A stretch of DNA of 64,000 nucleotides, taken from NCBI RefSeq assembly GCF_023740735.1, contig NZ_JAMRXH010000027.1, forward strand, positions 1 to 64,000, in the 5' to 3' direction. Shown here piece by piece: positions 50,674-60,189 of the stretch. The stretch comes from Nocardia sp. CDC159 (GTDB lineage Bacteria; Actinomycetota; Actinomycetes; Mycobacteriales; Mycobacteriaceae). The notes under the pieces were generated by a model. It had not been told where the DNA came from. It worked only from the letters and a program-made list of their open reading frames with translations, and ran no database searches. How positions within the stretch are numbered: position 1 is the stretch's first letter; the number at the start of each line of letters is the position of its first letter. Made by a program: the position numbers and the translations under genes.

Positions 50674-51564
50674 TCAATCCTCGGTGCCGAGGTCGATATC
50701 CGACTCGGCGGGTTTCTTCAGCCTGGTGTACCGGGGATCGGACTCCAGGCTCTCGTTGATCTCATCGATCAGGTCGACGCCCGGCAACAGGGGCGCCAGC
50801 GGCGGCAGATCCGCCAGTGACGCGAGCCCGATCCGTTCCAGGAACAGCTCGGTGGTGACGTACAGGGTGCCGTTGGTCTCGGGATCGGTCCCGGACTCGG
50901 CGATCAGGCCGCGCGCCACCAGGGTGCGGATGACGCCGTCGACGTTCACCCCGCGCACGGCGCTCACCCGTGCTCGCGTAACCGGTTGACGATAGGCGAT
51001 CACCGCCAAAGTTTCCAAAGCGGCCCGGGTCAGTTTGGACCGCGAACCGTCCAGCAGCATGCGCTCGACATAGGGCGCGTACCGGGTCCGCGTGTAGAAA
51101 CGCCATCCGTCGCCGACATATCTGAGATCTATGCCACTGTCTCGTGCGGACAGCTCCGCCGACATCTCCCGCAGCGCCTGCTCGACCCGCCGCTCGGTGT
51201 CGTTCAGCGCCGAGGCCAGCTGTTCGACCGGCGCGGGCGCATCGACGACCAGCAGCATCGCCTCGAGCGCCGCGCGGAATTCGGCGTCGTCGAGCCGCTC
51301 GACGATCTCGGCCTCCTCCTCCGCGTCGGCGACCCCGGCGTCGAGCGCGGCAACCTCGGCGGCACCCACCCCACCGCCGGGCCGCGCGGAATCCTCCGCC
51401 CTCACCCCCGCGTCGCCGAGCGCGGCAGTCTCGGCCGCGGCCGTGGTGTCGCTGGGTCGATCGGATTCCGGCGCCACGGCCTCGTCGAGCCGCTCGGTGA
51501 CCTCGGCGTCCTCGGGACCGGCGACGGTCGTGTCGAGTTCGTCGGGGCCCGCTGTCGTCGTCAT
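50674..51564 (-). CDS. scpB: Segregation and condensation protein B
   Basis: A 296-residue partner of SMC-ScpA in chromosome condensation. The two winged-helix domains occupy residues about 90-265 (FRAALEAMLLVVDAPAPVEQ; SKLTRAALETLAVIAYRQPV then TRARVSAVRGVNVDGVIRTL, the family signature). An acidic, Ala/Glu-rich N-terminal extension of about 85 residues is longer than in Bacillus. The ATG overlaps the scpA stop (ATGA). Confidence 0.94.
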   Translation of the reverse strand: MTTTAGPDELDTTVAGPEDAEVTERLDEAVAPESDRPSDTTAAAETAALGDAGVRAEDSARPGGGVGAAEVAALDAGVADAEEEAEIVERLDDAEFRAALEAMLLVVDAPAPVEQLASALNDTERRVEQALREMSAELSARDSGIDLRYVGDGWRFYTRTRYAPYVERMLLDGSRSKLTRAALETLAVIAYRQPVTRARVSAVRGVNVDGVIRTLVARGLIAESGTDPETNGTLYVTTELFLERIGLASLADLPPLAPLLPGVDLIDEINESLESDPRYTRLKKPAESDIDLGTED

Positions 51565-52445
51565 CCGTAATCCTCGTCGATAGTCACTGTCTCCGTTGAC
51601 TTCTCACCGTCCGGCTCCCCGATCCAGCTGACCGCCAGGGGCCCCAGCGGATCGGGCTGATCGAACTCGATCGTCTTGCCCCGATACAGTTCCAGCAGCG
51701 CCAGGAAGCGCGCGACGATCTGAACCGGCACGTCGCAGTCGGCGCACAACTCGCGGAAGGTGGTCCAGCCACCGGCCCCGCGACTCTTGAGCATTTCCAG
51801 CACGAGCGCGGCCTGCTCGGCGACCGAAATGGCGTGGGAGTGCAGATGGTCCAGTCCCACCTTCGGCGCCGGACGCGGCCGGAACGCCGCCGCGGCGACC
51901 TCGGCGAAGCCGACGGCGTCAACTCCCAGCGTAACCTCCGGCAGCAGGTCCAGGTACCGCTCCTCCAGCGAGACCGCGCGCGGGTAGCGCCGCAGCGCCG
52001 CCTGCTCGAGTTCGCCGAGCAGCTCGGCCACCTGCTTGAACGCCCGGTACTGCAGCAGCCGCGCGAACAGCAGATCGCGCGCCTCGAGCAGCGCCAGATC
52101 CTCCTCGTCGGTCACCTCACCCGAGGGCAGCAACCGCGCGGCCTTCAGATCGAGCAACGTCGCCGCGATCACCAGGAATTCGGTGGTCTGGTCGAGAATC
52201 TTGTCCGCGCGCAGCGTCTTGTCCTGGTCGAGACTGGCGGTCAGCGCCTTGACGTAGCCGATGAATTCGTCGGTGACCTGGTGCAATGCCACCTCGGTGA
52301 CATCGAGGCGACGCTGGCTGATCAACTGCAGCAGCAGATCGAACGGGCCCTCGAAATTGGCCAGGCGCAAGTGGAACTTATTCGATCTGTCCGAATTGTC
52401 CGGCGCGGTGGTCTCGTTCGGGGCGGTCGGAGCGCTCTCGGTCAC
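51561..52445 (-). CDS. scpA: Segregation and condensation protein A
   Basis: A 294-residue kleisin that bridges the SMC heads and binds ScpB. The N-terminal kleisin block FHLRLANFEGPFDLLLQLIS lies near residue 24, followed by the helical middle DFLVIAATLLDLKAARLLPS-like region near 95. The C-terminal winged helix near 210-265 has TTFRELCADCDVPVQIVARF then LALLELYRGKTI. The start is GTG 52445, overlapping the ParA-like stop (GTGA). The arrangement parA-scpA-scpB-rluB equals Rv1708-Rv1711. Confidence 0.94.
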   Translation of the reverse strand: MTESAPTAPNETTAPDNSDRSNKFHLRLANFEGPFDLLLQLISQRRLDVTEVALHQVTDEFIGYVKALTASLDQDKTLRADKILDQTTEFLVIAATLLDLKAARLLPSGEVTDEEDLALLEARDLLFARLLQYRAFKQVAELLGELEQAALRRYPRAVSLEERYLDLLPEVTLGVDAVGFAEVAAAAFRPRPAPKVGLDHLHSHAISVAEQAALVLEMLKSRGAGGWTTFRELCADCDVPVQIVARFLALLELYRGKTIEFDQPDPLGPLAVSWIGEPDGEKSTETVTIDEDYG

Positions 52446-53410
52446 CGGCCCGACCGGTGGATGACTTCCCGTGCCATCGCCCGATAGGCCTCGGCGCCAC
52501 CGGATTTCGGCGCCCAGGTGGTGATCGGCTCACCGGCCACGCTGGCGTCGGGGAAACGGACGGTTCGGGCGATCACGGTGTCGTAGACCAGATCGCCGAA
52601 GACCTCCACGACCCGGGCCATCACCTGCCGCGAGTGCAGTAACCGCGCATCGAACATGGTGACCACGATGCCGTACAGGCTCAAACCCGGATTCAACCGG
52701 TCCCGCACCTTCTCCACGGTATCGGTGAGCAGCGCCAGTCCGCGCAGCGAGAAGTATTCGCATTCCATCGGTATGACCACGCCGTCGGCGCAGGCCAGCG
52801 CGTTGACGGTGAGCAGGCCCAGCGACGGCTGGCAGTCGATGAGGATGTAGTCGTACTGATCGCGCAGCGAGGCCAGCGCGCGGCCCAGGGTCTGCTCGCG
52901 GCCGACCTCGTTCACCAGCTGGATCTCGGCCGCGGATAGGTCGATGTTGCTGGGCAATAGATCCATGCCCTCGACCTTGGTGTGCATCAGCACGTCCCGG
53001 GCCGCGGCGCGTCCGCCGACCAGCAGGTTGTGCACGGTCAGTTCCAGGTCGTGATGGGCCACGCCCAGACCCGCCGACAGCGCGCCCTGCGGATCGAGGT
53101 CGACCAGCAGCACGCGGCGGCCGTATTCGGCCAGGGCGGCACCGAGATTGATGGTGGAGGTGGTCTTGCCGACGCCACCCTTCTGATTGCACATGGCTAT
53201 GATCAGCGCGTCGCCGGTGTGCGAAACGGGCGGGGGCTCGGGAATGTCCCGCAGCGGGCGACCGGTCGGTCCGATTTCCGCGCCGTCCGCCACGATGTCG
53301 TTCGCCTCCCACAGCGTCTGGGCCGCCTGCTCGATGCGGGGGGCCGACCTACCCGAAAGCGGTTCTGCCGCAGCACTCCTCGGCGGCTCGGCCGCACCGG
53401 CTGTCGTCAT
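52442..53410 (-). CDS. ParA/Soj-family ATPase
   Basis: A 322-residue deviant-Walker ATPase. Walker A is CNQKGGVGKTTSTINLG near residue 75, A' is LVDLDPQGALSAGLG near 101, and Walker B is YILIDCQPSLGLLTVNAL near 176. About 60 N-terminal residues are Ala/Pro-rich. No parB follows, so this is the Rv1708-type paralogue linked to SMC-kleisin genes and not the replication-origin ParA. AAGGAG 8 bases before ATG 53410 fixes the start; the extra 33 codons upstream lack a site. First gene of the operon running to der; the spacer 53411-53666 holds its promoter, and I see no parS-like sequence there. Confidence 0.92.
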   Translation of the reverse strand: MTTAGAAEPPRSAAAEPLSGRSAPRIEQAAQTLWEANDIVADGAEIGPTGRPLRDIPEPPPVSHTGDALIIAMCNQKGGVGKTTSTINLGAALAEYGRRVLLVDLDPQGALSAGLGVAHHDLELTVHNLLVGGRAAARDVLMHTKVEGMDLLPSNIDLSAAEIQLVNEVGREQTLGRALASLRDQYDYILIDCQPSLGLLTVNALACADGVVIPMECEYFSLRGLALLTDTVEKVRDRLNPGLSLYGIVVTMFDARLLHSRQVMARVVEVFGDLVYDTVIARTVRFPDASVAGEPITTWAPKSGGAEAYRAMAREVIHRSGR

Positions 53411-53666
53411 ATCCGCTGCTCCTTCAGTGTTCTGCGCCCAATTGCCCCGCCGAGCGCAGCGAGGCAGCTCCCACCCGATACCACCGTAGGGTGACATCAG
53501 GACCCCCATAGACGCTACCGCCTAGGAAGGCAAGAGCTACGCTCGGACACGCATTGTGAGCATGGCATCAGTGCGCCGCGGCGCCGATCTGAGCGCAAAA
53601 CGTGGGCCAGCATACCGGCGTCGGCGCGAGATACCGGGAGGCGCAACACTTCCGCGCGTCGACTCC

Positions 53667-54593
53667 TCAGCGCGCGCGGGGATGGGCGGTCGCCCAGACC
53701 TCGTGCAGGGTGTTGACGGTGACCAGGGTGTAGATCTGGGTCGTGGTCACCGAGGCGTGGCCGAGCAGTTCCTGCACCACGCGCACATCGGCGCCACCGT
53801 CGAGCAAATGGGTCGCGAACGAGTGACGCAGGGTGTGCGGTGACACCGCCGCGCCGATGCCCGCGCGCTCGGCCGCGTCCTGCAACACCTGCCAGGCGCT
53901 TTGGCGCGACAGCCGCCCACCGCGGTGATTGAGGAACAGGGCCGCGTTTCCCTTGCCGCGCAGCGCCAGCGCGGGACGCCCGCGCACCAGATAGGCGTCC
54001 ACCGCTGCCAGCGCGGGACGGCCGATCGGGACCATTCGCTGTTTACCGCCCTTGCCGTGCAGCACGACCGCACGCTCCTCGGTGTCGATATCGTCGACGT
54101 CGAGGCCGACCACCTCCGAAATGCGCGCGCCGGTCGAATACAGCAGCTCGAGCAGCGCCCGATCGCGCAGCCCGCGCGGTCCGCCGTCGGCCTCTCCCGT
54201 ACCGCCCGCGGCCTCGAGCAGCCTCGAGATCTGCTCATAGGGAAGCGCTTTGGGCAGCCGCCGCCCTGGCGTGGGCGGCTTCACCGGATGGGCGACATCC
54301 CCCGCGGTCATTCCCTCGGCCGTAGCGAACCGATGCAGCCCCCGCACCGCCACCAGCCCCCGCGCCGCCGAGCTCGCCGCCAGCGGCGGATATCCATTCC
54401 CCCCGGCCCGCAGCGACACCACGAAATCGGCGATATCGCTCTCACTCACCCCCTCGAGTCCCCCGATCCCCCGCTGCTCCAAGAACTCCCGATACCGCCC
54501 GAGATCCCGCCGATACGCACTCAACGTATTGCGCGCAGCCCCCCGCTCGACGGTGAGGTGATCGAGATAGGCCGCAATCTGCCGCTGCAACAC
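53667..54593 (-). CDS. xerD: Tyrosine recombinase XerD
   Basis: A 308-residue site-specific recombinase resolving chromosome dimers at dif. The N-terminal SAM-like core-binding domain covers residues 1-100. Catalytic residues are visible: Arg in STGARISEVVGLD near 160, Lys in the beta hairpin GKGGKQR, H-x-x-R in SPHTLRHSFATHLL near 255, His in LGHASVTTT near 280 and Tyr in QIYTLV. Starts at GTG 54593 after GGGCGGG. Neighbours pyrG and the NUDIX gene match Rv1699-Rv1701. It is separated from the NUDIX gene by a 310-base spacer full of repeats. Confidence 0.94.
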   Translation of the reverse strand: MLQRQIAAYLDHLTVERGAARNTLSAYRRDLGRYREFLEQRGIGGLEGVSESDIADFVVSLRAGGNGYPPLAASSAARGLVAVRGLHRFATAEGMTAGDVAHPVKPPTPGRRLPKALPYEQISRLLEAAGGTGEADGGPRGLRDRALLELLYSTGARISEVVGLDVDDIDTEERAVVLHGKGGKQRMVPIGRPALAAVDAYLVRGRPALALRGKGNAALFLNHRGGRLSRQSAWQVLQDAAERAGIGAAVSPHTLRHSFATHLLDGGADVRVVQELLGHASVTTTQIYTLVTVNTLHEVWATAHPRAR

Positions 54594-54665
54594 CCGCCCA
54601 TCATGTCAGTCCCCACCCACACACCCGTCGACCGCAACGCGCGACAACCACCACAACGCTTTTTG

Positions 54666-54698
54666 CCCTGCACCGCCCGCTGGGCGGACGGTGCAGGG
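54666..54698. repeat. Hairpin of the same sequence family as the 22-bp repeats
   Basis: Inverted arms CCCTGCACCGCCCGC and GCGGACGGTGCAGGG (one mismatch) around a 3-base loop. The arm differs by only a few bases from the neighbouring 22-bp tandem unit, so both belong to one repeat family. No T-tract on the proper side for a terminator. Confidence 0.65.
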
Positions 54699-54756
54699 AA
54701 ACAAGGGGGCGCTGGCGGGGATGCACATGGAGCCGACCCGGCGCGCTCTCCTACTT

Positions 54757-54879
54757 CCCTCGCACCGTCCGCTTACTTCCCTCGCACCATCCGCATACAT
54801 CCCTCGCCCCGTCCGCTTAAGTCCCTCGCACCGTCCGCTTACGTCCCTCGCACCGTCCACTCAGCGGGCGGTGCGAGGG
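54757..54879. repeat. Five tandem 22-bp repeats ending in a hairpin
   Basis: Five contiguous units starting CCCTCGCACCGTCCGC at 54757, 54779, 54801, 54823 and 54845. Units differ at a few positions, mostly in the last six bases. The fifth unit pairs with an inverted copy at 54866-54879 (GGGCGGTGCGAGGG). It sits in the spacer 54594-54903 between the NUDIX gene and xerD, where I find no gene. There is no spacer diversity, so it is not a CRISPR array. Confidence 0.85.
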
Positions 54880-54903
54880 CAACACGCTCGCAGCAGCCGA
54901 AAG

Positions 54904-55544
54904 CTACTCCCCGGCCGCCTTGCGATCGAAAAACGCCGTGGGCATACCCGGCCACGGCGCGTCGGCGGGGCGCAGGGGGAGGTCTCGGCTGCGGGCGGTG
55001 GACAGGGCCAGCACGCCCGCTACCGCGGTGGCGTTGACGATCTCACCCGCCAGTGCCGCACGGATGGCCTCGTCGACCGGCATGCGCACGATCGAGAGGT
55101 CGGCCTCCTCCAATTCGGGATCGGGGCGGTCGGTTTCGGAGAGGCCGGTGGCGAGGTAGATGCGCAGGGCCTCGTCGGTGAAGCCCGGGGACAGGGCGAC
55201 GTCGACGAGCACCGACCAGTCGCGGGCGGCCAGGCCGGTTTCCTCGGCGAGTTCGCGCTGGGCCGCGGTGAGCGGATCCTCGCCCTGCTTGTCGAGCAGG
55301 CCCGCGGGCAGCTCCAGCAGGCGGCGGCCGATGGGGTGGCGGTACTGGTTGACCAGGACCAGATTGCCCTCGTCGTCGACCGCGGCCACCGCCACCGCGC
55401 CGTGGTGCTCGATGACCTCGCGCTCCACCACCCGGCCGCCCGGCATCCGGACCTGGTCCAGGCGCAGGGCCAGGATCGCGCCGGAATACACCGTCCGGCT
55501 CGACACCGTCTCGAAATCGTGTGTGCCCGGTCCGTTTCCGGAGC

Positions 55545-55548
<4 letters not shown>
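54904..55548 (-). CDS. NUDIX hydrolase, ADP-ribose pyrophosphatase type
   Basis: A 214-residue cytosolic hydrolase. The NUDIX box is complete: G-E-D-P-L-T-A-A-Q-R-E-L-A-E-E-T-G-L near residues 88-105, preceded by the ADP-ribose pyrophosphatase-type LVNQYRHPIGRRLLELPAGL. It matches Rv1700, an ADP-ribose/8-oxo-dGDP hydrolase. The start is GTG 55548, overlapping the pyrG stop (GTGA). The 3' end runs into the repeat-rich spacer. Confidence 0.92.
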
Positions 55549-57272
<1,724 letters not shown>

Positions 57273-57456
57273 GGGACTTCACAGTAACACGGAATTCGGT
57301 TGCGGATCGAATGCCACGCACGGTAGCCACGAGTTGGCCGGAACTGCCTCGTCACATCCGTCCCACTCGGTGTCGCGCGCAACACCCGTCCCGGTTCACC
57401 CGGGCAGGCCCGCGGTAGCGTGCGGGTCGTAGCGATAGCGGACGATTCCGCCTCCG

Positions 57457-58386
57457 CTACTTCGGCAGCGCGACCACCGTGAGCGAGTTCGCCCTGGGAC
57501 CCGTGCCGTAGCGGCCCGCGCCGCCGCCGAGCTGTTCGGTCAGGCCCAGCGCCGTGGTGAGGCGGCCGATCTCCCGGTCGGCGTTGTCGACGGTGGTGAC
57601 CGTGTTCGCCAGCTGCCCGTCCGCCCGCACGACCGCGATCGGTCCCGCGCCGTCGGCCGCGCCCGACCGACCGGCCAGCACCACGCCCGCGCCGCGGCCG
57701 CGCAGGCCGCCCGCGAACCGGCCGATGATCGAACCGCGGTTGTTCACCTCGGATTTCGCGCCGTCACCGGTCACCACGACCGCCAGCTGCGCGGGCTGCA
57801 CCTCACCGAAGTTCACGAAACCGCCGCCGCGCAACGTATCCAGGATCAGCGTGCGCTCCTGCGGGGTGGCGCGCGGCTGTCCGGTGCCGGGATCGACGAG
57901 GAAGGCCAGGCCCAGCAGATCACCGACCAGACTGCCCTGATCGACCGCGCCGGTCTGCAGCTGGGCCCCGGCGGGGATCATATTGGTGGCCGCGGTCCGC
58001 AGCCGGTCGCCCTGACCGGAATCGACGAATGCCTCGGTGAGCGCGACCTTTCCGGTGACGGCCGCACCGGCGGTCGACAGCACCTTGGTGATCGCCTCGA
58101 CATCGCCGTTGTCGGCGTCGGGCGTGGTGAACATCAGCACGCTGCGCCCACCCAGCGTGCCCCCGAGAATCCGGCCCGCCGATCGAGCGATGAAACCGTT
58201 GGCGGCGTTCAATTCATCGGTCAATCGGCCGTTCTGGGTGGTCAGGGCGGCGGTGCGCTGTTTGTCCCGCGACCACGGCGCGGCCTGCGCCCCGCCGTCG
58301 AGCAGATGGGAGCCGAGCAGCAGTCCCAGCGCCAGCGCCAGGAATACCGCCGCGAGGGAAATCGCATGCTGCCGTAAGGAAATCAC
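57457..58386 (-). CDS. mctB: MctB-type copper transport / envelope protein
   Basis: A 309-residue homologue of Rv1698 (MctB), implicated in copper export in M. tuberculosis and also proposed as an outer-membrane channel. One N-terminal transmembrane helix (ISLAAVFLALALGLLLGSHL, residues 8-27) is followed by a coiled-coil-like stretch (TTQNGRLTDELNAANGF) and a periplasmic alpha/beta domain to the C-terminus. GTG 58386 overlaps the steA stop (GTGA), with GAGGGGG 4 bases upstream. The very long frame through this locus joins it to a shadow of steA and is not a fusion. The gene order steA-mctB-pyrG is as in mycobacteria. Confidence 0.88.
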   Translation of the reverse strand: MISLRQHAISLAAVFLALALGLLLGSHLLDGGAQAAPWSRDKQRTAALTTQNGRLTDELNAANGFIARSAGRILGGTLGGRSVLMFTTPDADNGDVEAITKVLSTAGAAVTGKVALTEAFVDSGQGDRLRTAATNMIPAGAQLQTGAVDQGSLVGDLLGLAFLVDPGTGQPRATPQERTLILDTLRGGGFVNFGEVQPAQLAVVVTGDGAKSEVNNRGSIIGRFAGGLRGRGAGVVLAGRSGAADGAGPIAVVRADGQLANTVTTVDNADREIGRLTTALGLTEQLGGGAGRYGTGPRANSLTVVALPK

Positions 58387-59606
58387 CGAGCCCCCTCGCG
58401 CGCGCCGTGTAACAGGTCGTGCACCGAGGCCTGCGCATGGTGCCAGGTGGAGCCGACCCAGTCGAGAATCTCGTTGCCCATCTGCGAGGCCAGTACCGCG
58501 ACGATGAGCGCGACCAGCGCCGCCAGCACGACCAGCGCCGCCGCCCAGGCCGAGGTGCGGTGCTGGTACAGCGTCGCGACGGCCTTGGCGTCCATGAGCT
58601 TCGCCCCGGTCTTGAGCCTGGTCAGGAAGGTGGCCGGGGTGGACTCGCGGCGGCCGCGGTCGAAGAAGTCGTCCAGCGAGGCGGCCGCGCCGCAGGTGAC
58701 GATCAACGAGGCGCCGTGGTGGTCGGCCAGTAGCAGCGCCAGATCCGCTGCCGAGCCCGAGGACGGGAAGGTGGTCGCGCCGATGCCCAGATCCTGGATG
58801 CGCTCGAGACCTTTCGCGTGGCCGTCGGTGTCGGCGGGCAGGATCACCTCGGCGCCGCATTTGAGGGTCGAGGCGGTGATCTCCTCCGGATCGCCCACGA
58901 TCAGATCCGGGCGATAGCCACTGCGCCGCAGGGTGTCCGCGCCGCGCCCGACGCCGATCAGGATCGGTGCGTACTCCTTCACGAACGGCTTGAGCGCCTT
59001 GAGATCGGCGTCGTGATCGGGTCCGTCGGCGACCACCACGACATGCCGGTTGCGCATCGACAGATCCAGATCCGGCACGCCCAGACCGTCGATGAGCAGG
59101 GCGCTCTCGGTGCGGAAGAACTCGATCGTATTGCCCGCGAAGGCCTCCAGATGATCCGCCAGCCCGGTGCGGGCCTCGATCATGCGCTCCGCGATCTCCG
59201 GTTCGGTCAGCTCCACCGCCTCGATGAGCGGCTCGGGCTCCTTTTTGGTGAGCCGGTCGGCGTAGACCACCCCGTTGTCGATGCGGACCTTGCTGCCGTC
59301 CTTGATCTTGGTGAACACCTCGGTGGAGCCGGCGTCGAACAGCAGGATGCCATTGGCGACCAGAACCTCCGGCCCCAGATTCGGATAGCGGCCCGACATC
59401 GAGGGGGACGCGTTGATCACCGCCGCCACCCCGGCCTCGACGAGCCGGTCCGCGGTCAACCGGTCCAGGTCCATCTCGTCGAGCACGACGATATCGCCCG
59501 GCCCCACTCGCTGGAGCAGACGCCTGGTGTTGCGGTCGGCCCGGGCGATCCCCGACAGACCGGGCAGCGTCGCGGTATTTCTCGACAACAGCGCCAGCAC
59601 CTTCAT
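58383..59606 (-). CDS. steA: SteA-like cytokinetic-ring protein
   Basis: A 407-residue membrane-anchored protein. The large cytosolic part has a thiamine-pyrophosphokinase-like fold (GPDHDADLKALKPFV...ILIGVGRGADTL...DLIVGDPEEI near 220-260). One transmembrane helix lies near the C-terminus (AAALVVLAALVALIVAVLAS, about 355-374). Homologues with the downstream protein (SteA-SteB in Corynebacterium) localise to the division site and influence cell separation through RipA. ATG 59606 is the start; no strong ribosome site. Four-base overlap with the next gene. Confidence 0.88.
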   Translation of the reverse strand: MKVLALLSRNTATLPGLSGIARADRNTRRLLQRVGPGDIVVLDEMDLDRLTADRLVEAGVAAVINASPSMSGRYPNLGPEVLVANGILLFDAGSTEVFTKIKDGSKVRIDNGVVYADRLTKKEPEPLIEAVELTEPEIAERMIEARTGLADHLEAFAGNTIEFFRTESALLIDGLGVPDLDLSMRNRHVVVVADGPDHDADLKALKPFVKEYAPILIGVGRGADTLRRSGYRPDLIVGDPEEITASTLKCGAEVILPADTDGHAKGLERIQDLGIGATTFPSSGSAADLALLLADHHGASLIVTCGAAASLDDFFDRGRRESTPATFLTRLKTGAKLMDAKAVATLYQHRTSAWAAALVVLAALVALIVAVLASQMGNEILDWVGSTWHHAQASVHDLLHGAREGAR

Positions 59607-59672
59607 GAGGTCTGATCATGACCGCGAACGCTGAACCTTTGCTGGAGGCGCGCCGCGCCGCGGTAGCACATT

Positions 59673-59694
59673 CGTCACTGTGATACCAGTGACG
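59673..59694. promoter_or_regulatory. Inverted repeat between steA and the SRPBCC gene
   Basis: CGTCACTG-TGATAC-CAGTGACG: 8-bp perfect arms with a 6-base centre, in the 151-base spacer between the divergent starts. Suitable for a dimeric regulator. About 64 bases upstream of the SRPBCC start. Confidence 0.55.
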
Positions 59695-59757
59695 CGTGGT
59701 GACGGACGATGCGGGACAAGCGTTATGCTCCGGCTCACACATCCGAAGGAGATACGC

Positions 59758-60183
59758 ATGGCCAGTACGACCGTCGACGCAGTCATCCCCGCGCCCCGCG
59801 AGCAGGTGTACAAGCTGTTCATCGAGCGCGACAGCTTCAACGCCTACCTGCCGATCAACTTCACCCTGAAACGGCCCGGCGCCACCGAGCGCACTGGCGT
59901 CGGCGCGCAATACAAGGTCGGCGTGGGCGGTTTCGGCATCACCGAGGAGACCATCCTGCTGGTCCCCAACGAGCGCTTCCAGTACAAGATCGTCGCCGGT
60001 GCGCCGGTGAAGAGCCACACCGGGACCGTCACCTTCGCCGACGCGCCGGGCGGGGGCACGCTGGTCTCCTACACGATGGAGTCCTTCCCGAAGCTTCCGG
60101 TGCCCGAGCGCGCCACCGAGCTGTTCCTCAAGGGCCTGATCTCGCCGTTCCTGAGCGCGGCCCGCAAGGCCGTCGCGAAATAG
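59758..60183 (+). CDS. SRPBCC-fold (START/polyketide-cyclase-like) protein
   Basis: A 141-residue soluble protein of the SRPBCC superfamily. It has the typical opening strand TVDAVIPAPREQVYKLFIER, a central VGVGGFGITEETILLVPNER, then FADAPGGGTLVSYTMESFPK and a long C-terminal helix (LFLKGLISPFLSAARKAVAK). The fold has a deep hydrophobic cavity; the ligand is unknown. AAGGAGA 5 bases before ATG 59758. It is the only plus-strand gene in the tlyA-der block, inserted between recN and steA, which are adjacent in M. tuberculosis. It ends 6 bases from the convergent recN stop. Confidence 0.85.
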   Translation: MASTTVDAVIPAPREQVYKLFIERDSFNAYLPINFTLKRPGATERTGVGAQYKVGVGGFGITEETILLVPNERFQYKIVAGAPVKSHTGTVTFADAPGGGTLVSYTMESFPKLPVPERATELFLKGLISPFLSAARKAVAK

Positions 60184-60189
60184 CCCGAA

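Noticed and set aside
53411..53666. parS-type sites next to the ParA-like gene
   Set aside because: No sequence close to the TGTTTCACGTGAAACA consensus is present.
54666..54698. Intrinsic terminator for xerD or the NUDIX gene
   Set aside because: The T-run lies on the wrong side of the hairpin for either direction, and the arms belong to the neighbouring repeat family.
54757..54879. CRISPR array
   Set aside because: The repeats are contiguous without spacers and no cas genes occur in the window.
58387..60018. Apparent fusion of mctB to a long upstream domain in one frame
   Set aside because: The upstream part is a shadow of steA. MctB has its own GTG, ribosome site and stop/start overlap.
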